Shown: positions 23,954 to 36,028, counted from the stretch's first letter. The stretch is 64,000 nt of DNA from Acanthaster planci (GCF_001949145.1 NW_019091383.1:115637-179636); one strand, 5' to 3'. Notes: a model not told the origin generated them from the letters alone. Translations and numbers: made by a program.

Positions 23954-26900
23954 ATGGCGGCAAACGGTGACAAAATCCCAGTCCCCTTACGGACTTACGG
24001 CAAAAAACCGGATGTTTTCCAGTTCGAAGAAGGCGGAGAAAAGTACATGATAGGTTCGGAGGTATGTACGGTTCAAGGCTGTTGTTGCCGTGAGAGGACT
24101 AAATGCATGCATTTGGTTTGGTGAGAATTTGAAATTATGAAACACAAAAGCCATGTCCTAACATTAGCATCATGAACATGCCCAAAGTGACTCCTGGCTT
24201 CGTTCACGTAGGCTAATAACACATCGTCCATGATGTTAGGACCTACATAACACGCACCCCCAATATTAGTATCTTGCGACAAACTACATACATGTAATTT
24301 CGGAGTGTGATTACGCACTTCCAGTGATAGCACATTTAGCACTATTCCTAATTCCTTCATCCATCACATTGAGTGTAAACGCTCCTTTCCTTTTGTAAAT
24401 TTTTTTGCCAACATTGACTTTAGTAATAGTTATGTTGTTAAGATGTCGTTATGATATTATTTGTTCCACATAGAATCGGCAGAGTTGTGATATTTGGAAG
24501 TGTATATACCTAAATATTACTACACTGATGTTTACTGTAATTCTTTTTCACTGAATTTTGTCATGGCTGTATTTGCTGCCCAGGTTGGCTATTATTTGCG
24601 TATGTTCCGGGGTTCACTTTACAAAAAGTACCCCTCGCTGTGGAGACGACTAGCCACCGTTGAAGAACGCAAGAAGATTGTGCACATTGGAGACCGTAAG
24701 TTGCTGGCCTTGCTGTAAAACTAGGATTGACCCACACTGGGCTTGTTACTGCTTGACCACTGACTCAGGGTAGGAGAGTATTTTGTTGATGGTCAGTTTG
24801 GACAAGAGTGGCAGTCATGTTGTGTGCTGCGCCATCAAACTCACAGTTCAGTCAAGGTCTTTGTAAGAGTAAAGTATGGTAAATAAACCCAACAAATTTA
24901 CAGGGCCCTGTTTGAAGTGTCTTATTCCCAAAACATGATATTTTTATTATTATTAAGCATTTCTGGTTATGAAATCAAGGATTCCTCAAACAGCTTGCTA
25001 TCCAGAAGAAACCTAACTAACTAAGCCCTGTTCAGAGGATACACCCTCAATCCTTCAAAATCCTCCAACTGCCCCCATGAAAAAGTTGGGTACAGCCTCA
25101 ATCCTCTAAAATTCTCCACTTTTTCTTGAATATGTTCTTTAGAGGGGTGCCCACTGCCTCAACCCTTTAAAAATCCTTCAGCAATTCTTCTCATTATGTT
25201 GAGGCAGTGTGAATGGTATTGTGCAGCAGTATGGAGGGTCTCACATATAATGTGGACGTGCATTTATGCATGGCTGACCACAAACAACACAAGGTCTAAC
25301 CCGCAAGCTTCAGACAGTGCATCCTTCGCAATCAGCAGTGTCATTTTGCCATGCAGCTTGAATCCTCTAAAACCACCTGGAGGATTTTCAAGGGTTTGGG
25401 ATGGTAAGGGTTAAGAGAAAGTAGACCCATTTAATCAAGTGTTAATTAGTATGAACTGAAAATGCAATCCACATGTGGACAGGGATGGGAATCAAGCCCC
25501 CGGGCCGCCGAGGTGAAATGCGAGGAAAGGAACCGATCTCCTGTTTAAATGCCTCAGACTTTATGCAGAGTATTTGACTGGTTTTAACTGCAGGTTTCGG
25601 TCAGCACGGCCTGGCCACCAATGTCACCCTCCTGAAGGCCCCCGAGGTAGAAGAGATTCTGGAGGGCAACGATGCCAAGTACAAGGCCGTAGCCATCAGC
25701 ACAGACTCCAATGCCCTCAGGGAATCCAAGCCCAAGCGAAGTAGGGACTGGGTGCCTGCCCTGCCCAACAGCTCACACCATCTGGACGCCGTGCCTTGCT
25801 CCACCAGTATCGCCCGCAACCGGGTGGGCCCCAAGAGACAACGAACCTTCCCCATGTGGTGAGTCGGCAATAAACAAGTTTTGGTCAAGGGTTGGAACGA
25901 ACCAGAATTTGGCCGTGTTTGTTTCACACGGATCCGGATCATGATCAGTGATCCGTCATTGGTGTATAAACACCCAAACCCACCTGATGGATGGAGCGAA
26001 CCAGCTTTAGGATCACTGATCGAGATCCAGATCCATATGAAACAAACAGGTCTGTGATATGTAGGCAAGTTTGAGAGCAAACTATGATCTGACCGTTGGT
26101 CATTTGCTTCTTAACGGCATGTAAGGACAATAATTTCCTCTGAAACGGCCCTAGTTGAATTGTGTCAAAGGAAATCCCCTCCTGACATTTTGCCATTTGT
26201 AACATCTTTATCTCAGCCGTGTAACATTGTAATGGTTCCCTCTCTGTAGCTACGACGATCACGACCCAGCTATCATCCATGAAAACTCGGACATGCCCGA
26301 GATGCTGGTCCCCATCAGGCTGGACATGGAGATTGAGGGACAGAAACTTCGGGATACTTTCACATGGAATAAGAATGGTAAGAAATATCTATAGCNNNNN
26401 NNNNNNNNNNNNNNNNNNNNNNNNNNNNNNNNNNNNNNNNNNNNNNNNNNNNNNNNNNNNNNNNNNNNNNNNNNNNNNNNNNNNNNNNNNNNNNNNNNNN
26501 NNNNNNNNNNNNNNNNNNNNNNNNNNNNNNNNNNNNNNNNNNNNNNNNNNNNNNNNNNNNNNNNNNNNNNNNNNNNNNNNNNNNNNNNNNNNNNNNNNNN
26601 NNNNNNNNNNNNNNNNNNNNNNNNNNNNNNNNNNNNNNNNNNNNNTATGTCCAAGATAAAAATCAAAATGAAATAAAATCTGCTCTCCAATCTCATCATG
26701 CCTGTGCGATGCCACATTTTTTATAACCTCAGAGTTCAATATATTGTAGTAAGGTAGTACTTAAATGGGGTTACTTGAATATTAACCCCAACAGTCCTCA
26801 ATCCTCCAATTTCAATATGTCTTTCCATACCATGGGGGTTAGAGTTGGGGTTCCTGCTTTACAGAGCAGTTCAAGGTTTTTATAAGCAAGATGGAGGATG

Positions 26901-29195
26901 GATCTTGAGGGGGGCAGTGGTAGCCATAGTTGCCCCAACAGAGTAAAAAAAAATTTCAGAAATAATGAGAGAAAGGCAGTGGTTTTGGGTCTATTTCATT
27001 CCTTTCTATACAAAAGCATGTAAAAAGTCCCAAAATGTCACCTCACCCCACGCAGAAAGGCCATAAAAGGTAACATGACTACACTTTCTAAACCTTTAGG
27101 CCTCCCCCGTCCCAGTTTGCCCCCCTTCAAATTTGGTTCTGGATCCACCCTGAGGGAGGTATGCTTTGTATGACAGAACACCGGGTGATCCCTAAAAACA
27201 TGTATGTACACGAGTGGACACCAGCTCGGAAGTCAGGAACATTGGCATTGTTGGAGGGAAACCGGTTCTGCTGAAACGATTTCCAATGTTATGCGAACTG
27301 TGTGGAGTTTTTCGTACGGTAACTGTCGTTTTGAGACGGTGGCAGCCCTTTCTAACGACACCATCTGTCATAATTTACTTGCACAATTAATGTTGCCATC
27401 TGCCCGTCTCCGTTTAAGAAACCCTCATCACCCCGGAGATGTTTGCTGAGATCCTGTGTGAGGACCTAGACTTGCCACCGGTCAACTTTGTGCAGTCCAT
27501 CTCTCAGGCCATCCGTACCCAGATCGAAGCTTTCCCTGCCGACACCAGTATTCTCGAGGACCAATCTGATCAGCGAGTCATTCTGAAGGTCAGAGAGAGG
27601 ACACATTTTGGGCTCCCAAAAGCTCCTACATGACATGACCATAACCAAGTTTCACAGAGTTGAGAAAGTCTTGCTTAAGTAGCAAGGTTAAGCACTCGGC
27701 TAAAATTGGCAGAGCACCAGGCACGTGCAGTGTACGTGCAAATACCTGGGCTTTTTGGCTGGTAGTCTGTTTTTTTGCTAAGCAACTTGATTGTGCGCTT
27801 AGCAGATAATACCAGGTACAGTACTTGCCAACCTCTGATCAGTTTTCTCTGGTCTGTTTCCCCCAACAGCTCAACATTCACGTGGGCAACATCTCCTTGG
27901 TGGATCAGTTCGAGTGGGACATGGCTTGCAAAGACAACAGTCCTGAGGAGTATGCCCTCAAGCTGTGTGCCGACTTGGGCCTAGGAGGGGAGTTTGTGAC
28001 GGCGATAGCCTACAGCATCAGAGGACAGCTCAGCTGGCACCAGCGTACATATGCTTTCAGGTAATACGCCTCCTGCCTAAGCCCCTCCCCTGCCCTGCCC
28101 ACCCCGCTGTACCTGACCCTACCCTGGTCCTTCACAGAGTGGGGCTTGTTACTGCAGTGGTTTACAATGTCAAGGGACAGCTCTGGTACCTTCAACAGAC
28201 GTAGGCTTTTTTGTAGTACACCCCCTTCCTACCTAAGCCCCTCCCCATTTTTATCCCACCCTTCTCTTCTCTTGACCTTGGGGATTCGTTGAGGAGGTTC
28301 TATTGTGACCAGTGCCTAGGTTAGACTCTGCTAAGTGGAATTTACATGCTGTAAAGAAAAAGCTTCCTGACACTTGACTGTATCCTGCCTGATTCTTCCA
28401 AAGCCCTCTGTCCTGCAGAGAAAAAACAACGGTACACTCTGTATACTTTCTTAAGGAGCAAGTCTTGTGTAAAGTAAATACCCTCAGGCTCTACCTACCT
28501 CAACCCTTCCCTCATAACCCTCCTGTTGAATATGGAAAGATCTGGAATGGTTAGGGTTGAGCTACTTTGGTTGCCGATTTATTCGTTCAACATAATCCTT
28601 CCTTTCCAGTGAATCACCGTTACCCACCGTGGAGATTGCGGTGCGTAACCAAGGCGAAGCGGACCAGTGGTGTCCTTTCCTCGAGACGCTGACTGACGCC
28701 GAGATGGAGAAGAAGATCCGAGATCAAGACCGAAACACCAGGTAAGAGCAACAGCGCCCTCACCAGATTTATTATATTCATGCTGGTTTCTTTCCTTGTA
28801 GCCTGGGTGCCAGACCTCAGTGGGAGAATCGGCCAAAAATATTTTGACATTTTAGGAAATTTATACCCATTTTGTTTTATCAAGTATTTTTGTATTGTGA
28901 TCAGGACGTAATTGTAATTTGCTTCGGGTTAATTGAAGTTTTAAGATTAGATTACTTTTTTGAAATTCTCTGTCTTAATCATTTTACCTTTTTTATTTCG
29001 TTGGAACAATGTTAAAAATTAAAAATGCTCTCCAGTTTGAACGCTTCATATCTGCATGGTCTCACCTTTTCCTGTCTTTTTTAAAATTCTAAACAAACCT
29101 CAAGTTTTTGAGCTGTTCTTGAAAAAAAAGGTGGTTTTTGTGTTTGCTTTTTCAGGAGAATGCGTCGTTTAGCCAACACAGCGCCCACGTGGTGA
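23954..29195 (+). CDS. SMARCB1: SWI/SNF chromatin-remodelling subunit SMARCB1/SNF5 (eight exons)
   Basis: This is a core subunit of BAF/PBAF nucleosome remodellers, acting in the nucleus. Exons: 23954-24061, 24584-24695, 25594-25858, 26250-26377, 27419-27588, 27870-28060, 28610-28741 and 29156-29195, total 1146 nt, 381 aa (human protein about 385). All junctions keep frame, so the N gap in intron 4 hides no coding exon. Order: N-terminal winged-helix region ([38 protein letters not shown]); [15 protein letters not shown] linker; repeat 1 from about residue 181 ([20 protein letters not shown]); repeat 2 from about residue 262 ([34 protein letters not shown]); and the basic C-terminal helix ([20 protein letters not shown]) ending LANTAPTW. 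It is extremely conserved. The exon 2/3 joint gives [14 protein letters not shown], one residue longer than in human. Confidence 0.97.
25916..26048. repeat. Foldback repeat in SMARCB1 intron 3
   Basis: Two 39-bp arms (about 25917-25955 and 26009-26047) are inverted copies with about 34 matches. Each starts TGTTTGTTTCA and ends GATCAGTGATCC. They are separated by about 53 bp. This is likely a small foldback element. Confidence 0.75.
26396..26645. other. Assembly gap (250 N) in SMARCB1 intron 4
   Basis: Exon 4 ends in phase 1 and exon 5 begins with the two bases that complete a Glu codon ([10 protein letters not shown]), as expected for the family. Nothing coding is therefore missing. Confidence 0.99.
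28138..28248 (+). pseudogene. Decayed tandem duplicate of the end of SMARCB1 exon 6
   Basis: About 155 bp downstream of the real sequence, the segment 28139-28210 reads [15 protein letters not shown] followed by WYLQQT-stop-AF. It aligns with the functional [15 protein letters not shown] and SWHQRTYAF of exon 6. The intronic sequence after each (CTAAGCCCCTCCCC) is also duplicated (28076-28090 and 28234-28248). A fitting acceptor (TTCACAG) precedes it at 28131-28137, and splicing from the exon 6 donor would be in frame up to TAG at 28202. It is either a relic or a premature-stop alternative exon. Confidence 0.75.
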
Positions 29196-30547
29196 AGACC
29201 AGATAGACAGGGTACCATTACACGGCCAATCTTGTCCTCTGCAAATTGATATTCTTAATCTGGAATTGAAAAAAAAAAAATAATGTTGCAATTTCTGTAC
29301 AGAATTCGTTAAAAAAAGTGGGTACTTCTACATTGTAGAGGGAGTTTGTACTAGCTTTCTACTCTTCAGGATGACCGATAGGATTGTAAATAGAACAGCG
29401 GTGTTTTGGCAAGTTTTTATTGCCCCAGATTTGACCTGAACCCCCCCCCACATTTTTGCTTTTCAGTGTTGTGAGAATTTGTGAGAGATTTGCAAGAAAT
29501 GCCGACATGCTGTCGGGCATAACTCATTTTTCTATCTATATGGATTAAATCTAAAAGCCCAGGGGTGAGATTTGTCCGGAGTTTTCCCGATAACAGGATT
29601 TTTTTCCGCCGTTATTTTCCCGATTTCAGGATTTCTGAATCTGTTTCAAAACATAGAAAATCCTGAGTTTACCTTGAATTTTTACTCATAATAGTTGAAA
29701 TGGATCGCAGGAAGATGGTACTTTATGGAATGCCTTTATTATCAAACGTAGACCCCACGCTGCTGTGGGGCCATGATCAAACCTACTGGTAGTTATTTTG
29801 TGGATATTTTTCTCCTTCCTCCAATCTGACCCCCTGCAAAGCATTTTCCTGCACCTGAGGTGAAGGCCATAGCGGCAAATAGTTCTCAGAAAAACAGAAG
29901 AGGGAACAAAGAGTGGACTCTGCAGCTTGTGTGCAAACATTATTTTCCCAGCTGTTCCAAAAAGTAAACTCCTAGGGCCAAAGAGTGCAGCTGAAGGCTC
30001 TTTGTCTAGCATTTTGTCACGTTGAGGATTCATTTTGAATATTATTTGCCAACTGGAGGTTGTCAGAAGTTTTGTCGTTCTTTTGAAGTAATTTCTAAAC
30101 ACTACTTCATGACCATGTTTATCTAAAGGATAGCTTCCTGAAACACCATCACAGAGTCAGAATTTAACTGAGTTCACCTGTTGGTCTGTTCCATTTAAAG
30201 CCTGGTGTGTTATGAAAGCCACCGATCTACCCAGTTTTTCACTGTTCCGTCAAACAGCAGGGGTGTTGAATTAAGACTTGCGTCGTTTAACTAGGACATC
30301 CTTATGCTTTTCTAGAAAACTCTGAACTCTTGGCGAGTTCAACCTTCCTCAGTCTCCCCTCACCTTTCTTGGAGAAGACATAAGAAGCCACATGTCACAC
30401 CATCAGGAAAACTTGTTGAAAAGTCTTGTGCAATTAATCAGAAAAAGGCCTGCAGTTCTTGAGTTGCGTGCCTGAAGAAGTCATTCCGTACAGTCAAAGC
30501 ACTTCAAAAATTGTTGGATGTCCGCTTCGTGTGTTTGACACTGTAAT
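29196..30547. other. SMARCB1 3' UTR and intergenic sequence
   Basis: No exon is recognised. The segment holds homopolymer runs and no long ORF with family resemblance. Confidence 0.6.
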
Positions 30548-30639
30548 GTGTATCTGTTCCCCTTCGTAGAATTAAAAGAGCAACTCTTCTCGACCGGAGT
30601 AACTTATGCCATTAGAGAAGTGCAACTTCCCCCCCCCCC

Positions 30640-30898
30640 CGATGGGTTTGTTTGTTTTTTACAAAGAATACTTCATAGGTTAGAAAGTAATCGGTATATT
30701 TATTTATCAAATATTAGCACCAACATCCTAAGAAAGCAACGCCGTGAAATAAAAGCAAGGATGTTGGGACTGCGATTAAGGCTTTTGAAATTGCTTTCCT
30801 CCTTCAACATCATATTTAATGAGCCAAAAGCCGCATTCGCTTTTGAATTGCTCCCTTTCCCCCGCGACGCCGAAAGCTGGATGCACCACTGACAGTTT
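30640..30898. repeat. Dispersed repeat R3, copy 1
   Basis: About 250 bp shared with 46480-46735. Common blocks include ATATTTATTTATCAAATATT, AATAAAAGCAAGGATG and GCATTCGCTTTTGAATT, in the same order. It is non-coding and of unknown class. Confidence 0.8.
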
Positions 30899-30989
30899 TT
30901 TTTTTTCAGTACTCAGTGGAGTAACTGGGATGAACCCCCTTTGGGGCAACTGGGGATGGACAGATTTTTGCAGGGGGTTGTCAAACTGT

Positions 30990-31600
30990 ATTACTTGCAC
31001 ACTGTACACCGGTTGTGTGTATTTCAAGGGGAGGGGGAGCGACCTCTGCTGGGGGCATGTCCCCCTCCCCAAAGTTACACCACTGATTCAAAGTTAACAG
31101 TTCCACCTGTTCTCTAGATTCAAGTGTTATCTTTTGTGAAGTTAATCATGTGACTTGTAGCTAATCAGGTGACAGTGTTTATCATGTGACTTGTAGATTT
31201 GTTTTTTATAATGTGATAGGCCTGTACAGTGTATACACTAAAACTCACTTTTTTTTGAGAATTTTGTTCTTACACCGTTTTGGAGATTCACGCAACAATT
31301 AGACTCAAATTGACATTTGATCAAAGTCATGTTTGATGATGTATTATTCATTGCTCTATGTTTATGTACTCATAAATTCTACACACGCCCTCACTGGCCG
31401 ATCCTGTGATCAGATGGGGAGTCCATGATGGGTCAGGTCCAGCCCCACTAGTGTGGCACGGATCACTCCCGATCTATCCTTAAGGATGGATCGGGAGTGA
31501 GAGTCCGTGCCATACAGGTGGGGCTAGGTCAGGTCGAGCAGTTTGACTCGAGCAGAGTATTACTGTGCACTTTTGTTGGCACCACATAAATACCGTAATC
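30990..31600. repeat. Segmental repeat R4, copy 1
   Basis: Shares blocks in order with the split copy 32755-33187/34254-34440 and with 34720-35060. Examples are AGTCATGTTTGATG (31326), the block ending GTGATCAGATGGGG, GATGGGTCA, ATCATGTGACTTGTAG, and the terminal TGTGCACTTTTG matching ATGCACTTTTG. It contains the 87-bp palindromic insertion listed separately. Confidence 0.7.
31440..31526. mobile_element. 87-bp palindromic mini-MITE with 9-bp target duplications
   Basis: The arms AGCCCCAC...GTGTGGCACGGA and TCCGTGCCATAC...GTGGGGCT surround a central palindrome (CACTCCCGATC and its complement). The element is bordered by direct repeats GGTCAGGTC at 31431-31439 and 31527-31535. The related repeat copy near 34372-34390 lacks the insert, giving an empty-site comparison. 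Confidence 0.82.
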
Positions 31601-31969
31601 AGTGCCACGTTATTTAATGCGGGCTGGAATGTAAGTCTGAGCATGGAGGTAGTAAAAAAAATGGTCTGAGTAAAAAAAAAGGGTCTTGTCTCTGTCTGCT
31701 TCCTTTTGTCTCAATTACCAATTTTCTCCCCCTCTTGAATAAGCCAGTTGCGTGTTAAATTTGAATAAAATCTGGTACACTGTGCTGTCTTAGTTCATAT
31801 GAACATAATTTGAATTCCCCAGACTAAAGACACTGTTGCTACACCTCGTGATTCGGGGCAAGCTTTGCATAGCGACTACCATCTCTGGAATAGACTGGTT
31901 CCTTTGTGCAGTTCTAATCCATTGAAAACAGTGTACATGTATTGATGTAAGGCGTCTGTATGTAACATG

Positions 31970-32182
31970 GGCCCTTTTCCAATGCTCGACTTGGGCTTCG
32001 TCCCCAAAACCAATCCCCGATTGTGGGCCTGAAGCGTTTAAATTAAATTGGATTACTGTAATTTCTGGCTCTCTTGCATCTTATTTGATGTTTTGTGGCA
32101 CTATTAAACTAATTACTGCTCTAGTTAAAAAACAGTTGAAGCCTGACACGGAGCCGAAGTTGAGTATTGGAAATCGGCCCAA
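31970..32182. mobile_element. MITE family 2, copy 2
   Basis: Reverse-oriented copy of 19847-20093. It begins CCTTTTCCAATGCTCGACTT and ends GAAGTTGAGTATTGGAAAT. The interior shares CTTGCATCTTATTTGATG as the complement of copy 1. Confidence 0.82.
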
Positions 32183-32754
32183 GCAAAAGCTTTCCCCGAA
32201 TCACCAGGCATGGCGACTGAGTCTTTAATTTGGAGAATTAAACTTGAATTCATGTGAATTTGGAGAACTCGGTATACCAGATTTTATTCGGAGATTACTC
32301 GCAAATGGCTTCTTATGCGACATGTTTTGACTTTTCAAGTATGTCTGTTGCTTATATGTCCAGCTATTGAGCTTCAAATGCAAGTTCAAAGCCTTTTACA
32401 TTGTGGTGAAAGTTCCTTGAGACAAAAGAGTATCAGCGAACAATTTTGCAAACCCTGCCGTTTTCAAAACAGCACACAAACACTGCAACAAACAAACAAT
32501 TAGTCAAACCAAACAAACGTAACTTTTTGAACTTCGCATAACCCCATTTTTTCCTTAGACTGTTCATGTGGTGGGGACAGGTTTACAGGAAGAGAAATTG
32601 CGTAAAACTTAGTACCAGATGTTTTGAACTTATCCACTGAAAATGTCATCCAGCGACGTTGACAGAACTGTACCAGTTACAGACACAAAATAATTGCCCC
32701 CTGTGGCTGTCACTCTGAATAATAAATGGCATAATATGTCAGCTCAGCTGTTCT

Positions 32755-34440
32755 CAAGGGCATTCTTGAGTGCACAGGGAGTGCCCCGTCTTCTGAGAAA
32801 TCTCACCGGTTGCTTCTAAGGTCTTTGCTGATGCCCGCCCCCAACATCTCGAAATCAGGTCTTCAAAATTGAGACATCGTAAGTCGATAATCGGCAGCTT
32901 GTGGTCAGGTTGTGTATTTTGGGGCTGCCCCCTCCATTATAGTCTAACAGTTAATTCCTTCCATTCACACCTGTAGTCAGATACAAGTCTTTTGTTCGTA
33001 GCTGGGTTGATCATGCGACCAATAATGTGACAGTATTCATCATCGTAGATTTGGTTAATGCGATGTATCTGTTTAAAACTCGCAAATATTTGTTGGGAGC
33101 CACAGTATTTTTCCCCTTCTTGATAATTTTGGCCCAGAGACCAAAACTGGAAGTTCATGCAACAAGCAGACATTCCGATCAATATTTGAGCAGTTTATTT
33201 ATTTATTTTATTTATTTCATTTCCTGGGAAAGACAGGTAAACAAAAGACAGTACAGTAACACATAAATGTACATGATGGAACTAAGGACAAACCCAACCG
33301 GTCCCCGATGGATTGCCCAAAAGAAAAAGATTCCAGTTGAGGGGATCTCCAGACTGATTGGCTTAAAAACGTACATAAAACACTGAACTATAAATACATT
33401 GATATAAAAAAATCCTATTCAAGAAAATTACTTATATATATGTGTGCCTAATTAGTGGTCCGATTTACTGTAAATAGAAATATCAATGTTATTATTAAAG
33501 CATAGAGTTCAGATTAAGGATAATGGAGTGAACATGTACTCTACCTGTAGTTTGGGAACTGTTGAGAATACCGGTATAATGGAAGATTTAGAATGCGTAG
33601 GAGATAGGTTCAAGGTTGAACAGGTGGTCGCGTAAAGAGCAGAAAATTCTTTGGGAGAGGAATTAAGGCAGAGATTTCGGATATACATTTTACTCTGACT
33701 TTGTTTTACATTTTCTGTAGCTTTAGCCATCAACTTGTTCAGCTTATGCTTGATATCTATCATGTACTGAACTACATCTGGGGATGGGTCGTCATCTGTT
33801 GTCCACTGCTCTGTAATCAAAGTCAGTATGAAGAAGCGCGTTAAAAGCCTGGGGAAGAGAGTATGTAAGGAGATTTTCACAAAGTTAGTTCGGCTGTATC
33901 GGTGAATGAAGAGGAAGACATCACTTTTCCTTGTGATGGGCTGTGGGAGGAGAGTTAATGGAACATCAGCGTTTCTGGAAAGACATTTCACTACAAAGGT
34001 TACGCTCAAATAAGCCAACCTATTGTAGGCAGGAGGTAGACAAAGTTTTCTGCAAGCATTGTTCGTAGGAAAGTGGAATAGTAACGTTGAAGGGGAAGCA
34101 TGACTTTGTGAACCGGCGCTGATTGCTCTTGAGGCACTGAATCTGGTTTTTATGATGAGGGAGCCAAACTGGTGCTGCATATTCTAAAACAGGCCTGCAA
34201 AGGGAAGGGAATAATTTTAACAAAACATCGGTATTATTACTGTCAAACATTTTCTGACAAAGTCATGTTTAATGCTGTAGTTGAAATATTATTATTTCTC
34301 GTTTATTTACTAATAAATTGTACACATGCCCTCAATGACCCATATTGCGATCAGATAGGGGCTCAGTGATGGGTCAAGGGTCAAGTTGAGTAGAATGCAT
34401 ATGAGCGAAGCACAACTATGCACTTTTGATTACATTTGAT
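32755..34440. repeat. Segmental repeat R4, copy 2, split by a LINE insertion
   Basis: The left part (32755-33187) ends in GCAACAAGCAGAC...ATCAATATTTG, matching copy 1 up to 31325. The right part resumes at 34254 with AAAGTCATGTTTAATG, matching copy 1 from 31324 on. The 1,066 bp between are the LINE fragment. Confidence 0.7.
33188..34253 (-). mobile_element. 5'-truncated non-LTR retrotransposon (CR1/jockey-like) with A/T-rich tail
   Basis: On the minus strand the fragment begins with a reverse-transcriptase C-terminal segment containing LCRPVLEYAAPVWLPHHKNQ and QRRFTKSCFPFNVTIPLSYE. It then drifts through frameshifts (IHRYSRTNFVKISLHTLFPR in another frame) and ends in a (TAAA)n-like tail at 33188-33215. 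Such ends are typical of CR1/L2/jockey-type elements truncated at the 5' side. A middle segment (DVVQYMIDIKHKLNKL) recalls a gypsy integrase end, so the fragment could be composite. Confidence 0.7.
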
Positions 34441-34719
34441 TACATTTCGTGTACATAAGGTAAATTTATCCCTTCTTCGACCTGTTACTACACAAAGTAG
34501 ATTGGCCCCTTGGCTGTCCGATTCGGCCCGGGAATGACGAGTGATATAATGAGTTTGTTTCTGCATTCAATTGGGGACCCTGAACAATAGAGGACAATAA
34601 GGTCCCCGATTGACAGAGGGTCCCCGATTGACAACTGTGTACAAAACAAATGGGCGGTCTTCTAAAAAAGTTAAAGTACAAACAAAAGGCAGGCAAATAC
34701 ACACTTGTGTGCGTTGGTT

Positions 34720-35060
34720 CATTCGTTCCCAAGGGCATTCGTGAGTGCACTGGGAGTGCATAATCTTCTGAGAAAATCTCACGGGATGCGTGGGATGGGA
34801 GAGAGGTCTTTTCCGGTGGCCTTCATTTTAACATTAAAATATCAAGACATCAGGAAATCTAGATATCGCCATAAGTCAAAGAAGTGTAGCCTGTACACAA
34901 GTGGTGTATATTTCATGATATAGGGGAGGGGTGTCCCCACCCCACCCAACCCCACGGTCACACCACTGGCACCGTAAACATTTATTCCCAACCATTTCTA
35001 CCATACCCGTTCTCCAGATGCAAGATTTATGGTTTTTGCTGAGTTAATCACGTGACTTGC
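34720..35060. repeat. Segmental repeat R4, copy 3
   Basis: Shares with copy 2 the block AAGGGCATTC, GTGAGTGCAC, GGGAGTGC, TCTTCTGAGAAA, and with copy 1 the block GTTCTCCAGAT/GTTCTCTAGAT followed by ATCACGTGACTTG/ATCATGTGACTTG. It is non-coding. Confidence 0.65.
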
Positions 35061-36028
35061 AACGGCATTCGTCGTGAACAAGATGTAATAATGACAGCAT
35101 TGAATAAAATGTCTCATCATCATCACCGCGACACCAATGTATACATTGATTGCGCGCGACCGGACATTTGAAAGCAGGAGGAACAGATCTAGGCCTATAT
35201 GCCGCTATGGACCGTACTGTTGACTGTGGGAAATGCCATCTCAGGAAACCTTTGACGATGATAGACACGAGGTGTTAAAGACGGATTCAGTACCAAGTTG
35301 TCGGGGGCCAAACTGTTTTTTGGGGCGGCCAAAATACTCGGAGCCCCCCCCCCCTTGAAGGGGAGGGAGAATGAAATAGACCACACGATTTACATTTCAT
35401 TTTTTTCCAAAATAATTGGGGGTACATGGCCCCTGTTGCGCCCTCCCCATCTGCTCTTCAAAGTTTTGGAAGAACGGGGAAGAACAAAGAAAACAGCTAG
35501 GTTGTGTACAAGAAGAAAGTAAATTACATCCAGAAGTCGGTAACAAAACGGTCAACTTACGACCGGAAAAAGCACACGAGTCGGCCTCATACGCGCAGTG
35601 AGTTGCCCGCGCAGTATAGAAATGTTGTGCACCTGCAGACCGAAACACAATCTTTTCTTTCTCTTGGGGTAGGGGTGGTCTCCACTGATTTCCCCCTCCG
35701 TTTCTTTCTGCTTTTCCCACACAGGCTACCTTGTTCTCTGACATTTTTATTGAAATTATTACCTATTATGCAGGCTTTATTCGGTTCAACATAACCTCGT
35801 TTCCGAATGCTTAATAGGTCTACTCCCTTATAGATCGGAGGGGACGGTTACGTTCAGAAACGGTTTTGAGTTTGCTTACAGCACTTGCTTAGCTTGATTC
35901 AGTGCTACTTTGCTGTTAAAACGGTGTCAGGCCGCTTTAAGAGTTCTGTCGACGCTTAAACGGGAAAATAAAACACCTGAAAAGTGGTTTTGAAAGTTAG
36001 TACGGTGTCTAAGCCAGTTCGAATAATA
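35061..36028. other. Non-coding stretch
   Basis: No gene is recognised. There are C and G homopolymer runs, and short ORFs only. Confidence 0.5.
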
